Shown piece after piece: positions 15,064 to 22,803 of a DNA stretch of 35,680 bases. The position numbers were made by a program, and so were the translations under genes. The notes beneath the pieces are model-generated. The model did no database searches, was not told the origin of the DNA, and was given only the letters and a program-made list of their open reading frames with translations. Every line of letters begins with the position of its first letter. Position 1 is the stretch's first letter. The stretch is from positions 1-35,680 of the forward strand of contig NZ_JAILMR010000046.1 in assembly GCF_024692365.1 (NCBI RefSeq), written 5' to 3'. The stretch comes from Ruminococcus sp. (GTDB taxonomy: Bacteria; Bacillota; Clostridia; Oscillospirales; Ruminococcaceae).

Positions 15064-16917
15064 GTGAAAAGTTCAAGAATGAAGAAGGTTCTCAGCGCAA
15101 CTGTTGCCTTGATGATGATCGGCGCTTCGTTACCTCTCGCCGCTAATGCCGCAGGCTTTGACTGGAGCGGATTTGCAGGCGGATTCGGTACAACAGGTAA
15201 CGAAAATATCGGTTCTGATGCAGGAAACGGCGGTAACGCTCAGTCTGGTCTTAATGCTAAGATCAAGAACGATATGCCTACTACTGTTCCCGGCGGTGTT
15301 GAACAGTCAAGTCGCTGCAAGGTCGAGAACAAGACATACTACTGCAAGTACACAGGCAAGAATAAGAAGTGCAACGTTATCCTGCCTCCCAACTATACGT
15401 CCAGCAAGAAATACCCTGTAATGTTCGTTCTCCACGGTATCATGGGAAGTGAGAATGATATGGTCAGCGGTATGGGCGTTCAGGAGCTGATGACAGGTCT
15501 GATGGCAAGCGGTAAGGCTGAGGAGTTCATCGTTGTAACTCCTAATATGTTCACAAGTAAGACTATGAACGGACCCAGCGGTATCAACGAGGAGACCTGT
15601 AAGGAGTATGATAACTTCCTGTATGACGTTACCGAGAGCCTTCTGCCTTTCATCAAGGAGAATTATTCCGTAAAAGAGGGCAGAGAGAATACAGCTATCA
15701 CAGGTTTCTCCATGGGCGGCCGTGAGGCTATCTACTGCGGACTTATGCGCCCTGATGTATTCGGTTATGTAGGCGGTGCTTGCCCTGCTCCCGGTATCAC
15801 ACCAGGTCAGGACAGCTTCATGGTTCACCCCGGCTGTATGCAGGAGAGCGAAATGAAGTTCAGGAACGTTGGTCCCGAGCCTGAGGTATTCATGATCACA
15901 GGCGGTACAAACGATGGCGTTGTTGGTACTTTCCCGCAGCAGTACAGCACAATACTCACCAGAAACGGTGTTAACCACGTATATCAGTCTATCCCCGGCG
16001 GCGGACACGATGCTAACTCTGTAAAGCCTCATCTCTATACTTTCATGAGATATGCTTTCAAGGGAGATGGTTCCGGCACCAGCAGCGGCGAAACTCACGA
16101 TGATCCTCCCGTAATCACCAATCCCGATGAGAATGGCTGGTACTTCCATTGCGGATTTGAGAGTACTGCTGACGGATTCACCGGAAGAGGTTCCGCAAGC
16201 GTAACTACCAGCAATTCTACTGCATATGCAGGCAGCAAGTCGCTGTATGTATCAGGAAGACAGAGCGCTTGGAACGGTGCTTCCTATTCACTTGATTCCA
16301 GCACATTCAAGGCAGGCAACGCATACAGCTTCAGTGCTATGGTATCCTACCTCGAAGGTGATTCAACCGATAAGTTCCACTTCACCATGCAGTATACCGA
16401 TGGAAGCGGAACGACCAATTACACAAAGATCGCTACAGAAACAGTTTCAAAGGGCAAGTGGGTACAGCTTGCAAACAAGAACTTCACTATCCCCGCGGGC
16501 GCTTCAAATGTGCAGATCTATGTTGAGACTGACAGCTCTACAACTTCATTCTATGTTGATGAAGTGATCGGTGCACCAGCTGGTACAACCATCGGCGAAT
16601 CTGGCGGTTCGAATCCTCAGCAGCCCTCCGGCAATACTTATCCTACTAACATCAAGGTAAACTACAATACTCAGTATCATCAGATACAGTTCACATGGAA
16701 CGCAGTTCCCAATGCACAGAACTACGGCATCGCAGTTTATCTGGCAGGTAAGTGGAGAGTTCAGACTCAGTCTATCTCCAGTTCGGCTACATCTTACGTA
16801 ACTCCCAAGAACCTGACACCAGGTATGAGCTACAAGGTAGCTATCGCTGCTAAGGTAAATGGTAAATGGGATTCTGCAAACGCTATCAAAAATGCTGTGA
16901 GTGTTACTGTAAGGTGA
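15064..16917 (+). CDS. secreted CE1-type esterase with CBM22-like domain and CBM37
   Basis: The 617-residue protein has a signal peptide (to about AANAAG, residue 30) and an esterase domain (about 80-335, PF00756 type). A CBM22/CBM4_9-like beta-sandwich (about 358-510) and a CBM37 (about 525-617) follow. The catalytic triad is probably S216 in GFSMGG, D284 in GTNDG and H315 in GGGHD. Relatives are feruloyl or acetyl xylan esterases, which remove side groups from xylan; which one cannot be decided here. GTG at 15064 is chosen as start because AAAGGAG ends eight bases before it. An earlier GTG at 15055 overlaps that site. Confidence 0.9.
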   Translation: MKSSRMKKVLSATVALMMIGASLPLAANAAGFDWSGFAGGFGTTGNENIGSDAGNGGNAQSGLNAKIKNDMPTTVPGGVEQSSRCKVENKTYYCKYTGKNKKCNVILPPNYTSSKKYPVMFVLHGIMGSENDMVSGMGVQELMTGLMASGKAEEFIVVTPNMFTSKTMNGPSGINEETCKEYDNFLYDVTESLLPFIKENYSVKEGRENTAITGFSMGGREAIYCGLMRPDVFGYVGGACPAPGITPGQDSFMVHPGCMQESEMKFRNVGPEPEVFMITGGTNDGVVGTFPQQYSTILTRNGVNHVYQSIPGGGHDANSVKPHLYTFMRYAFKGDGSGTSSGETHDDPPVITNPDENGWYFHCGFESTADGFTGRGSASVTTSNSTAYAGSKSLYVSGRQSAWNGASYSLDSSTFKAGNAYSFSAMVSYLEGDSTDKFHFTMQYTDGSGTTNYTKIATETVSKGKWVQLANKNFTIPAGASNVQIYVETDSSTTSFYVDEVIGAPAGTTIGESGGSNPQQPSGNTYPTNIKVNYNTQYHQIQFTWNAVPNAQNYGIAVYLAGKWRVQTQSISSSATSYVTPKNLTPGMSYKVAIAAKVNGKWDSANAIKNAVSVTVR

Positions 16918-16980
16918 CGGCGGTATTATCAGGTATTTAGTAAAGTAGAAATAATATAGCACTGACAATTCAGCAGATCA

Positions 16981-17017
16981 AAAAGCACCGATATCTTGAT
17001 GATATCGGTGCTTTTGC
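16981..17017 (+). terminator. terminator of the CE1 gene
   Basis: A perfect 15-bp stem, AAAAGCACCGATATC / GATATCGGTGCTTTT, with loop TTGAT. Its A/T flanks also allow it to work on the minus strand. Bases 17018-17095 hold nothing recognisable. Confidence 0.9.
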
Positions 17018-17095
17018 TATATTATTTCACGGTAGGTCACTTGATCTTAAAAACTCTTCGTTAATTTGTACAGCTCATTCAGCTACAAAGTCAGG

Positions 17096-17131
17096 TAAAA
17101 AAATCAGCAGATGATATCCTCACCTGCTGAT
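17096..17131 (-). terminator. terminator of the lysS unit
   Basis: On the minus strand, ATCAGCAG / CTGCTGAT with a 13-base loop followed by TTTTTTA. It lies about 100 bases beyond the lysS stop codon. Confidence 0.85.
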
Positions 17132-17232
17132 ACAACATTTTATACTTATCCGACAAATTGGTGTAAATTTGGTGTGTTGGTGTTAAAAATGAGATTTTCA
17201 CACCTGTAAAACCACGTATTTACGCACTTTTA

Positions 17233-18810
17233 TCAGTCGATGGACTTCATCGTCGGGAACAACAACACATCCCTGATAGCCGGTGAATTAGTCAGCAGCA
17301 TTACCAGTCTGTCTATGCCGTAGCCGATACCGCCCGTGGGAGGCATACCAATCTCCAGTGCACGCAGGAAGTCTTCGTCGGTGCGGTTTGCTTCTTCGTC
17401 ACCGCTGCTGAGGGCTTCTTCCTGTGCCTTGAAACGCTCGCGCTGGTCGATGGGGTCGTTCAGCTCGCTGTATGCGTTGCACATCTCCCAACCGTTTATG
17501 AACAGCTCAAAACGCTCAACATAGTCGGGCGCATCGGGCTTCTTCTTAGTCAGGGGGCTGATTTCGATGGGGTGATCCATGATGAATGTAGGCTGGATCA
17601 GGTGCTCCTCAACATACTCTTCAAAGAAGAGATTGAGAATATCGCCTCTCTTGTGTCTGTCCTCAAACTCGATGTGACGCGCCTTTGCCAGTGTCTTAGC
17701 TTCCTCGGTGGTCTTGATCTCGTTGAAATCAACGCCTGCATACTTCTTGACTGCATCGATCATAGTCAGTCTCTCAAAAGGCTTGCCAAGGTCGATCTCA
17801 TGCTCGCCGTAGGGGATAGTAGTTCCGCCGCATACAGTCTCAGCCAGATGTCTGAACATATCCTCGGTCAGATCCATCATGCCGTGATAATCTGTGTATG
17901 CCTGATAGAGCTCCATCAGTGTGAACTCGGGGTTGTGTCTTGCGTCAACACCCTCGTTACGGAAAACTCTGCCGATCTCGTAAACTCTTTCAAGTCCGCC
18001 GACGATCAGTCTCTTCAGGTAAAGCTCGAGGGATATTCTCAGCTTAACGTCCTCGTCAAGAGCATTGTAATGTGTCTCGAAAGGTCTTGCAGCAGCGCCG
18101 CCTGCGTTGCTTACCAGCATGGGAGTCTCAACTTCCATGAATCCTCTTTCGTCCAGATATCTTCTGATAGTGGAGATGATCTTGGATCTCTTGATGAAGG
18201 TATCCTTGACCTCGGGGTTGCAGATGAGGTCGGTGTAACGCTGTCTGTATCTGGTATCCTGATCCTTCAGACCGTGCCACTTCTCGGGCAGGGGCTGCAG
18301 ATTCTTTGAAAGCAGTGTGAAGCTTTCAGCGTGAACGGATATCTCACCCATTCTCGTTCTGAAAACAAAGCCCTCAACGCCGACGATATCACCGATATCG
18401 CCCTTCTTTACGTATCTGTCGAAAGATTCCTTGCCAACTTCGTTCAGACGAACATAAAGCTGTATCTTGCCGCTCTTGTCCCTGAGATCCATGAAGCTTG
18501 CCTTACCCATCATTCTCTTGGACATGATACGACCAGCGATAGAAACGCGAACGCGGTTCTCCTCCAGCTTTGCAGCCAGAGCTTCCTCGTCCTCGCCTGC
18601 CTGTGCCTTGCACTCTGCTTCGGCTTTCTCATAGAGAACCTTAGCCTCCTCGCAGCTTGCAGTCACATCATACTTTGTGATCTGGAAAGGGTCAGCACCC
18701 TCGTCCTGCAAAGCCTTGAGCTTTTCCATTCTTATCTTCTTATATTCATTGACCTGCTCCTGAGTGAGTTCTTCCTCTTCGGGAGTATTGTTCTTTATCT
18801 CTTCGCTCAT
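17233..18810 (-). CDS. lysS: lysyl-tRNA synthetase, class II
   Basis: The 525-residue enzyme charges tRNA-Lys with lysine. An N-terminal OB-fold anticodon-binding domain (about 85-195, RVSIAGRIMSKRMMGKASF) is followed by the class II catalytic core. Motif 2 is visible as FRNEGVDARHNPEFT and motif 3 as GIGYGIDRLVMLLT near the C-terminus. The length is slightly above usual because of an acidic N-terminal extension with many glutamates. GAAAGGAAG lies seven bases before the ATG. It is the third gene after greA and a lipoprotein gene in the same direction. Confidence 0.98.
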   Translation of the reverse strand: MSEEIKNNTPEEEELTQEQVNEYKKIRMEKLKALQDEGADPFQITKYDVTASCEEAKVLYEKAEAECKAQAGEDEEALAAKLEENRVRVSIAGRIMSKRMMGKASFMDLRDKSGKIQLYVRLNEVGKESFDRYVKKGDIGDIVGVEGFVFRTRMGEISVHAESFTLLSKNLQPLPEKWHGLKDQDTRYRQRYTDLICNPEVKDTFIKRSKIISTIRRYLDERGFMEVETPMLVSNAGGAAARPFETHYNALDEDVKLRISLELYLKRLIVGGLERVYEIGRVFRNEGVDARHNPEFTLMELYQAYTDYHGMMDLTEDMFRHLAETVCGGTTIPYGEHEIDLGKPFERLTMIDAVKKYAGVDFNEIKTTEEAKTLAKARHIEFEDRHKRGDILNLFFEEYVEEHLIQPTFIMDHPIEISPLTKKKPDAPDYVERFELFINGWEMCNAYSELNDPIDQRERFKAQEEALSSGDEEANRTDEDFLRALEIGMPPTGGIGYGIDRLVMLLTNSPAIRDVLLFPTMKSID

Positions 18811-18857
18811 ATTTTACTTCCTTTCTAAGATTTTTATGAAGTACAGCAGCATAGCCG

Positions 18858-19307
18858 CTATTTATCATAATAACCGAGTTTTTTCGCGAACTCCTTCATC
18901 TCTGATGAATTCTCCTCTGGACCCATCATCATCAGACAGGTCTTCCCTACTTTGATATACAGCATAAACCTTTCATCGGTTTTTTTCTCGGCTGAAAGTC
19001 CGTTTTTACCGAGGTTCTTTATATCCTCGATATCTGCCGCATCACATTCACTGTAAAACTCGTTCTCCGCGATCTCCTCATCGGCACACTCATAAAAGCC
19101 TGCCACCCAGCCGTTATCGGTAAGAACACCGTAACAAGTACCGTCCTCGGTATCGGAGGTAGAAATGCTGTCCTCTGCACAGTAACCTTCCTCCAGCAAA
19201 GTTTTGCTGAATGTATCGAAGTTTACCGCGCTAATATTTTTCTCCATACAGCCGCTAAGCATCATCGCTGCTGATACTATCACTGCCGCAAGAGCAGTCC
19301 TGCGCAT
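18858..19307 (-). CDS. small predicted lipoprotein, unknown function
   Basis: The 149-residue protein begins with a lipoprotein signal peptide and lipobox (MRRTALAAVIVSAAMMLSGC, cysteine 20), so it should be anchored to the outside of the membrane. The rest is acidic, with three further cysteines and no domain I recognise. GAGGTG precedes the ATG. It lies 48 bases before lysS and 152 bases after greA, so it may be co-transcribed with both. No link to translation is evident. Confidence 0.75.
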   Translation of the reverse strand: MRRTALAAVIVSAAMMLSGCMEKNISAVNFDTFSKTLLEEGYCAEDSISTSDTEDGTCYGVLTDNGWVAGFYECADEEIAENEFYSECDAADIEDIKNLGKNGLSAEKKTDERFMLYIKVGKTCLMMMGPEENSSEMKEFAKKLGYYDK

Positions 19308-19459
19308 ATCATCACCTCAGTCAACTGTCAGCAAAGCCGTCAGCGGCTCACCTGACATCAATATATTCGGTATCCAAAAAGTTTACCGTAATACGAGAAT
19401 CGTCTTCCTTCCGCTTACGAAGTCAATATCCTCAAAGGAGAAAGGGAGCGTGACATCCA

Positions 19460-19936
19460 TTATTCTCTTGTGATCTCCAGCACCTCGAACTTGATCATGC
19501 CTGCAGGTGCTTCAACCTCGAATATATCACCGACCTTCATGTGAAGAGCAGCCTTACCTATGGGGCTTTCATCGGATATCTTGCCGTTATCGGGATCGGA
19601 CTCGGTAGAACCAACGATCTGCAGAGTTTCGATCTCATCGAGTTCAAGATCTCTCAGCTTTACGTAAGAACCTACACCGATCTCGTGAACGGATATCTCA
19701 TCATCATCAACGACAGTAGCGTTGGAGATAAGGATCTCCAGTTCATTGATACGGGATTCCAGGATAGCCTGTTCGTTCTTAGCTTCATCATACTCAGCGT
19801 TTTCCGAAAGGTCACCGAAAGAACGAGCTTCTTTCAGTTTCTGTGCAACTTCTTTACGCTTGACTGTAACGAGATATTCCTTTTCTTCAACCAGTTTGTT
19901 GTAGCCGGCTTTTGATACTGTCTTGTTGATTTCCAT
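19460..19936 (-). CDS. greA: transcription elongation factor GreA
   Basis: The 158-residue protein has the GreA layout. An N-terminal coiled coil (about 1-78) carries the acidic tip SFGDLSENAEYDEAK, and the C-terminal globular domain contains SDESPIGKAALHMKVGD. It enters the secondary channel of RNA polymerase and stimulates cleavage of backtracked transcripts. AGGAG lies nine bases before the ATG, and a consensus promoter precedes it. It is the first gene of the greA-lipoprotein-lysS direction; greA next to lysS is common in Firmicutes. Confidence 0.98.
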   Translation of the reverse strand: MEINKTVSKAGYNKLVEEKEYLVTVKRKEVAQKLKEARSFGDLSENAEYDEAKNEQAILESRINELEILISNATVVDDDEISVHEIGVGSYVKLRDLELDEIETLQIVGSTESDPDNGKISDESPIGKAALHMKVGDIFEVEAPAGMIKFEVLEITRE

Positions 19937-19988
19937 TATAAAACACTCCTATATAGTATTTTGATTTTTGGGTATATTTCAAATTAAT

Positions 19989-20017
19989 ATTATACTATAA
20001 AACGCCTGTTTTGTCAA
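19989..20017 (-). promoter_or_regulatory. consensus promoter of greA
   Basis: TTGACA (20017-20012), a 17-base spacer and TATAAT (19994-19989) on the minus strand, a perfect match. Its upstream edge lies 35 bases from the structured repeat element. Confidence 0.85.
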
Positions 20018-20051
20018 GCATTACAGACAAGAAAACGGAAAATAATTTGTG

Positions 20052-20391
20052 TAGAATGCCAAGGAAAAGAGCTTTTGGTCAAGCTTTTCGCGAAAAGCTT
20101 GCGAGGAGTTTGAGGGGCGGAGTCCCTCAATCACCAAGGCATGATACCAAAATGTACGACAAAGTACCAAAGCGTACAAACTTATACCAAAAGATGCGCG
20201 GGCACGCTGCCGACGCAGTCGCAGCTACAAAACAGTACGAGCGTGTACCAAAGTATACGACCGTATCTTTTGGTATGCGTGAATTATGCCCGCGCATGCC
20301 GTCAAACAGCGAAGCCACAGCCGACGCGGTCGCTGTTCTTTGACGGCTCGACCCGAGGGCGCTGCCGACACAGTCGCAGCTGAGGGGCGAC
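20052..20391 (+). repeat. structured repeat element, copy 1 (candidate ncRNA)
   Basis: About 340 bp, related to 32956-33254. Both copies start at TAGAATGCCAAGGA and end in GGGGCGAC. Stems in order: H1 CAAGCTTTT / AAAAGCTTG (20080-20101); H2 TTGAGGG / CCCTCAA (20110-20130); long-range stem ATGCGCGGGCA / TGCCCGCGCAT (20194-20204 with 20287-20297); central hairpin TACCAAA / TTTGGTA with ATACG / CGTAT inside (20246-20275); and GCCGTCAAA / TTTGACGGC (20298-20306 with 20339-20347). Several are kept in copy 2 by paired changes. A small reading frame from ATG at 20057 has no ribosome binding site and is not thought to be coding. Orientation is assumed. Confidence 0.65.
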
Positions 20392-20515
20392 ATGATACCG
20401 CAGTCTCTATAATCAGTACACATTCATCGCACATTTTGTCGTGAAAACCCACAACCTTACACCTATGATATTATGCACCAAAATGATTTTAAATTTAACT
20501 CGGACATATTTCTGT

Positions 20516-20703
20516 AAAAGTTGTACAAAAACGTACAACTTTTGCCCCCAAAACGGGTGATAGTGAAAGGACTTTTTTATCACCCGATACCTCCCCTCAC
20601 CCCACACCCTAAATCACCAAAACAAAATATCAAAACTCTTCCCCTGTGCGCACGATGACAGGCAGCCGCCGACTATGGCTACGGTATAGCGACGGCGTGT
20701 CAT
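20516..20703. other. cluster of three hairpins, no gene
   Basis: First: perfect 11-bp stem AAAAGTTGTAC / GTACAACTTTT (20516-20526 with 20533-20543), able to terminate on either strand and perhaps ending a transcript of the repeat element. Second: CGGGTGATA / TATCACCCG (20554-20562 with 20578-20586). Third: ATGACA / TGTCAT (20655-20703) enclosing GCCGCCG / CGACGGC and CTAT / ATAG. No reading frame in 20392-20944 has a usable ribosome binding site. Confidence 0.5.
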
Positions 20704-20754
20704 ACTGTACAGCAGGCAGAGCTTTTCATATACTGTCTCGGTGATAAACTTTGC

Positions 20755-20766
20755 GAAAACGTTTTC
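20755..20766. promoter_or_regulatory. LacI-type palindrome, distal site of the LRR_5 gene
   Basis: GAAAACGTTTTC, a perfect 12-bp palindrome with the central CG typical of LacI/GalR-family operators. Its centre is 234 bases before that of the second palindrome at 20988-21001, so the two could act together by looping. It departs from the CcpA cre pattern at the outer TG and CA. Confidence 0.4.
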
Positions 20767-20944
20767 CAAATTACCGCCAACTTAAATATCCGTATTGTCT
20801 ATATGTATTTTTAGTAATATCCCATGGTCATAATTAGATAGATCAAACGATAAAATATTTATTATATTCATATTGTCGTATATTATTCATATTTTACTGT
20901 GTAATTTTGTACAATTTATTTTCAAATGCATCATAACCATTTTA

Positions 20945-20973
20945 TTGAAATGACAAATTCGCCGTGATATAAT
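20945..20973 (+). promoter_or_regulatory. promoter of the LRR_5-CBM37 gene
   Basis: TTGAAA at 20945-20950, a 17-base spacer and TATAAT at 20968-20973. The predicted start is near 20980, leaving a leader of about 150 bases. Confidence 0.75.
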
Positions 20974-20987
20974 GTATAAAGTAAAAG

Positions 20988-21001
20988 AGTAAACGTTTAC
21001 T
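20988..21001. promoter_or_regulatory. LacI-family-type operator at the LRR_5 gene start
   Basis: AGTAAACGTTTACT is a perfect 14-bp palindrome lying at about +8 to +21 of the predicted transcript. TAAACGTTTA is a usual LacI/GalR-family core. The location suggests repression, possibly sugar-responsive. Confidence 0.6.
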
Positions 21002-21129
21002 GCCCCAATTTTACTATGACAATGCGCCGATCTGTAAAAGCACGGGATAATCCCGCTTGCTGTGTTTAAGTACGGCGACACTATCCACCGCAAAAAGAAC
21101 ATAAAACTATTTTTAAGGAGAAAAACATC

Positions 21130-22632
21130 ATGTCCAACAAAATTATAAATAAAACACTCGCCAGTACTCTGGCGATAATCAGTGCCGCAACATTCGTACC
21201 CGGTTCCGTTATCAGCACTACCATCGCACCTGTTGCTATAACCGCAAGTGCTGAGGCAGTTGAGGGTGATTACACCTACGAGGTGCTCTCCGACGGTACG
21301 GTTTCTATCACCAAGTACAACGGCACTGATACTTTCGTTACTATTCCCGAGACCATCAACGGCAAGACCGTTACCAAGATCGGCAAGAACGCTTTCATCA
21401 AGAAGACTGATATCACCGACCTCAAGATACCTTCAACCGTAACTGAGATCGAAGACTTCGCTTTCTGCGCTTGCTCTTCTGTTACCAGAGTTATTGTTCC
21501 CGCAAGCGTTAAAACTATGGGACGCGGCGCTTTTGCGAGCTGCACCAAGCTTGGCGCTGTTATAATCAACGGAAGCATAACCGAGATCCCCGAGGGCGCA
21601 TTCGAGAAGTGCACAAACCTCACTTCTGTTACTATGCCTGCGACCGTAACCACTATCGGTCAGTTTGCTTTCCAGGAGTGCTCTTCTCTTGGCAAGATAA
21701 CACTTTCCAAGAACCTTACAACTATCGGCAAGAAGGCTTTCTATGACTGCGAAGCTCTGCAGGGCATCGTTCTTCCCGCAGGCGTTAAGGAACTTCCCGA
21801 TCACGTATTCGGCAACTGTAAAACTCTTAACAAGATCTACTTCCAGGACGGTCTGACCGCAATCGATGATTACGCATTCATCAACTGCGAGAGCATAAAG
21901 AACATCAATCTGCCTTCTACCTTGAAGACCATCGGCGCACACGCTTTTGCAAATGATAAGAACATCACCGCTGTAACTATCCCTGACAGCGTTACTTCTC
22001 TCGGCACAATGGCATTTACAAACTGCCACGCCCTGACCGATGTCACACTTTCCAAGAACCTCAAGACCATCTCTAAGGGTGCTTTCATTTCCACAGGCAT
22101 CACCGAAGTTGCTATCCCCGAGGGTGTAACTTCCATCGAGCCTGTTGCATTCTACAGCTGTAAGTCCCTCGCTAAGGTATCTCTGCCCAAGAGCCTGACA
22201 ACCGTTGCTGATAAGGCTTTCGGCGTTTGCACTTCTCTGAAGGATGTTGAGTTCAACGGCACAAAGGCTCAGCTGGCTGCTGTTTCAGTAGGTTCTGACA
22301 ACAAGGCACTGACCTCTGCGAACATCACATACAACAACAATTCTTCCGCAAGCACTTATCCTGTTGTAACAAACGTTCTGTACAACACTCAGTATCATCA
22401 GTTCCAGCTCACATGGACACCTGTTGAGGGCGCTCAGAACTACGGTATCGCTGTATACCTGGCAGGCAGGTGGAAGGTACAGACTCAGAATATTTCTGCT
22501 GCAAACACAACCTTCGTATCGCCTAAGCTGACTCCCGGCAAGTCCTACAAGGTAGTTGTAGCTGCTAAGGTAAACGGCAAGTGGGATACTTCCAACCTCA
22601 GCAAGAGAGCTGTTACTGTTACTATCAAGTAA
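21130..22632 (+). CDS. secreted LRR_5 (BspA-like) repeat protein with CBM37
   Basis: The 500-residue protein has a signal peptide (to about ITASAEA, residue 38). Roughly a dozen leucine-rich repeats of the LRR_5/BspA type follow (about 60-380; units such as LPSTLKTIGAHAFANDKNI of 22-23 residues). A C-terminal CBM37 spans about 412-500. BspA-like proteins bind host or bacterial surfaces; with CBM37 this one probably sticks to plant material or to the cell coat. No catalytic motif is seen. AAGGAG lies nine bases before the ATG. It is a different repeat class from the DUF285 protein at 12872-14485, yet ends in the same module. Confidence 0.92.
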   Translation: MSNKIINKTLASTLAIISAATFVPGSVISTTIAPVAITASAEAVEGDYTYEVLSDGTVSITKYNGTDTFVTIPETINGKTVTKIGKNAFIKKTDITDLKIPSTVTEIEDFAFCACSSVTRVIVPASVKTMGRGAFASCTKLGAVIINGSITEIPEGAFEKCTNLTSVTMPATVTTIGQFAFQECSSLGKITLSKNLTTIGKKAFYDCEALQGIVLPAGVKELPDHVFGNCKTLNKIYFQDGLTAIDDYAFINCESIKNINLPSTLKTIGAHAFANDKNITAVTIPDSVTSLGTMAFTNCHALTDVTLSKNLKTISKGAFISTGITEVAIPEGVTSIEPVAFYSCKSLAKVSLPKSLTTVADKAFGVCTSLKDVEFNGTKAQLAAVSVGSDNKALTSANITYNNNSSASTYPVVTNVLYNTQYHQFQLTWTPVEGAQNYGIAVYLAGRWKVQTQNISAANTTFVSPKLTPGKSYKVVVAAKVNGKWDTSNLSKRAVTVTIK

Positions 22633-22675
22633 TAACAACTTCCAAGAATAATATACCGACTACGGTCAATGAAGA

Positions 22676-22707
22676 GCCGGCAGTTCCATTCAGGGCTGTC
22701 GGTTTTT
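22676..22707 (+). terminator. terminator of the LRR_5 gene
   Basis: CCGGCAG / CTGTCGG (one G-T pair) with a 12-base loop, followed by TTTTTC on the plus strand. Confidence 0.8.
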
Positions 22708-22733
22708 CATGTCATGAAAAATATCACAATGAA

Positions 22734-22770
22734 AAAAGGCATCACCGTTCAATAGAACGAGATGTCTTTT
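22734..22770. terminator. terminator ending the hydrogenase cluster
   Basis: AAAAGGCATC / GATGTCTTTT enclosing CGTTC / GAACG with loop AATA. On the minus strand it lies 33 bases beyond the hydA2 stop and is followed by TTTTTTC. It can also act on the plus strand as a second stop after the LRR_5 gene. Confidence 0.85.
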
Positions 22771-22803
22771 CTCATTATATATCAGTTATGCAAAAACAAT
22801 AAG

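Noticed and set aside
15307..16149. Minus-strand open frame opposite the CE1 esterase gene
   Set aside because: Antisense shadow of a well-supported gene without start site or domain.
20057..20343. Open frame starting MPRKRAFGQAFRE in repeat copy 1, with a similar start (MPRRRALGQAFRE) in copy 2
   Set aside because: No ribosome binding site precedes either ATG, the frames diverge completely after about 20 codons, and the shared differences fall in paired stem positions, so RNA or DNA structure explains the conservation better.
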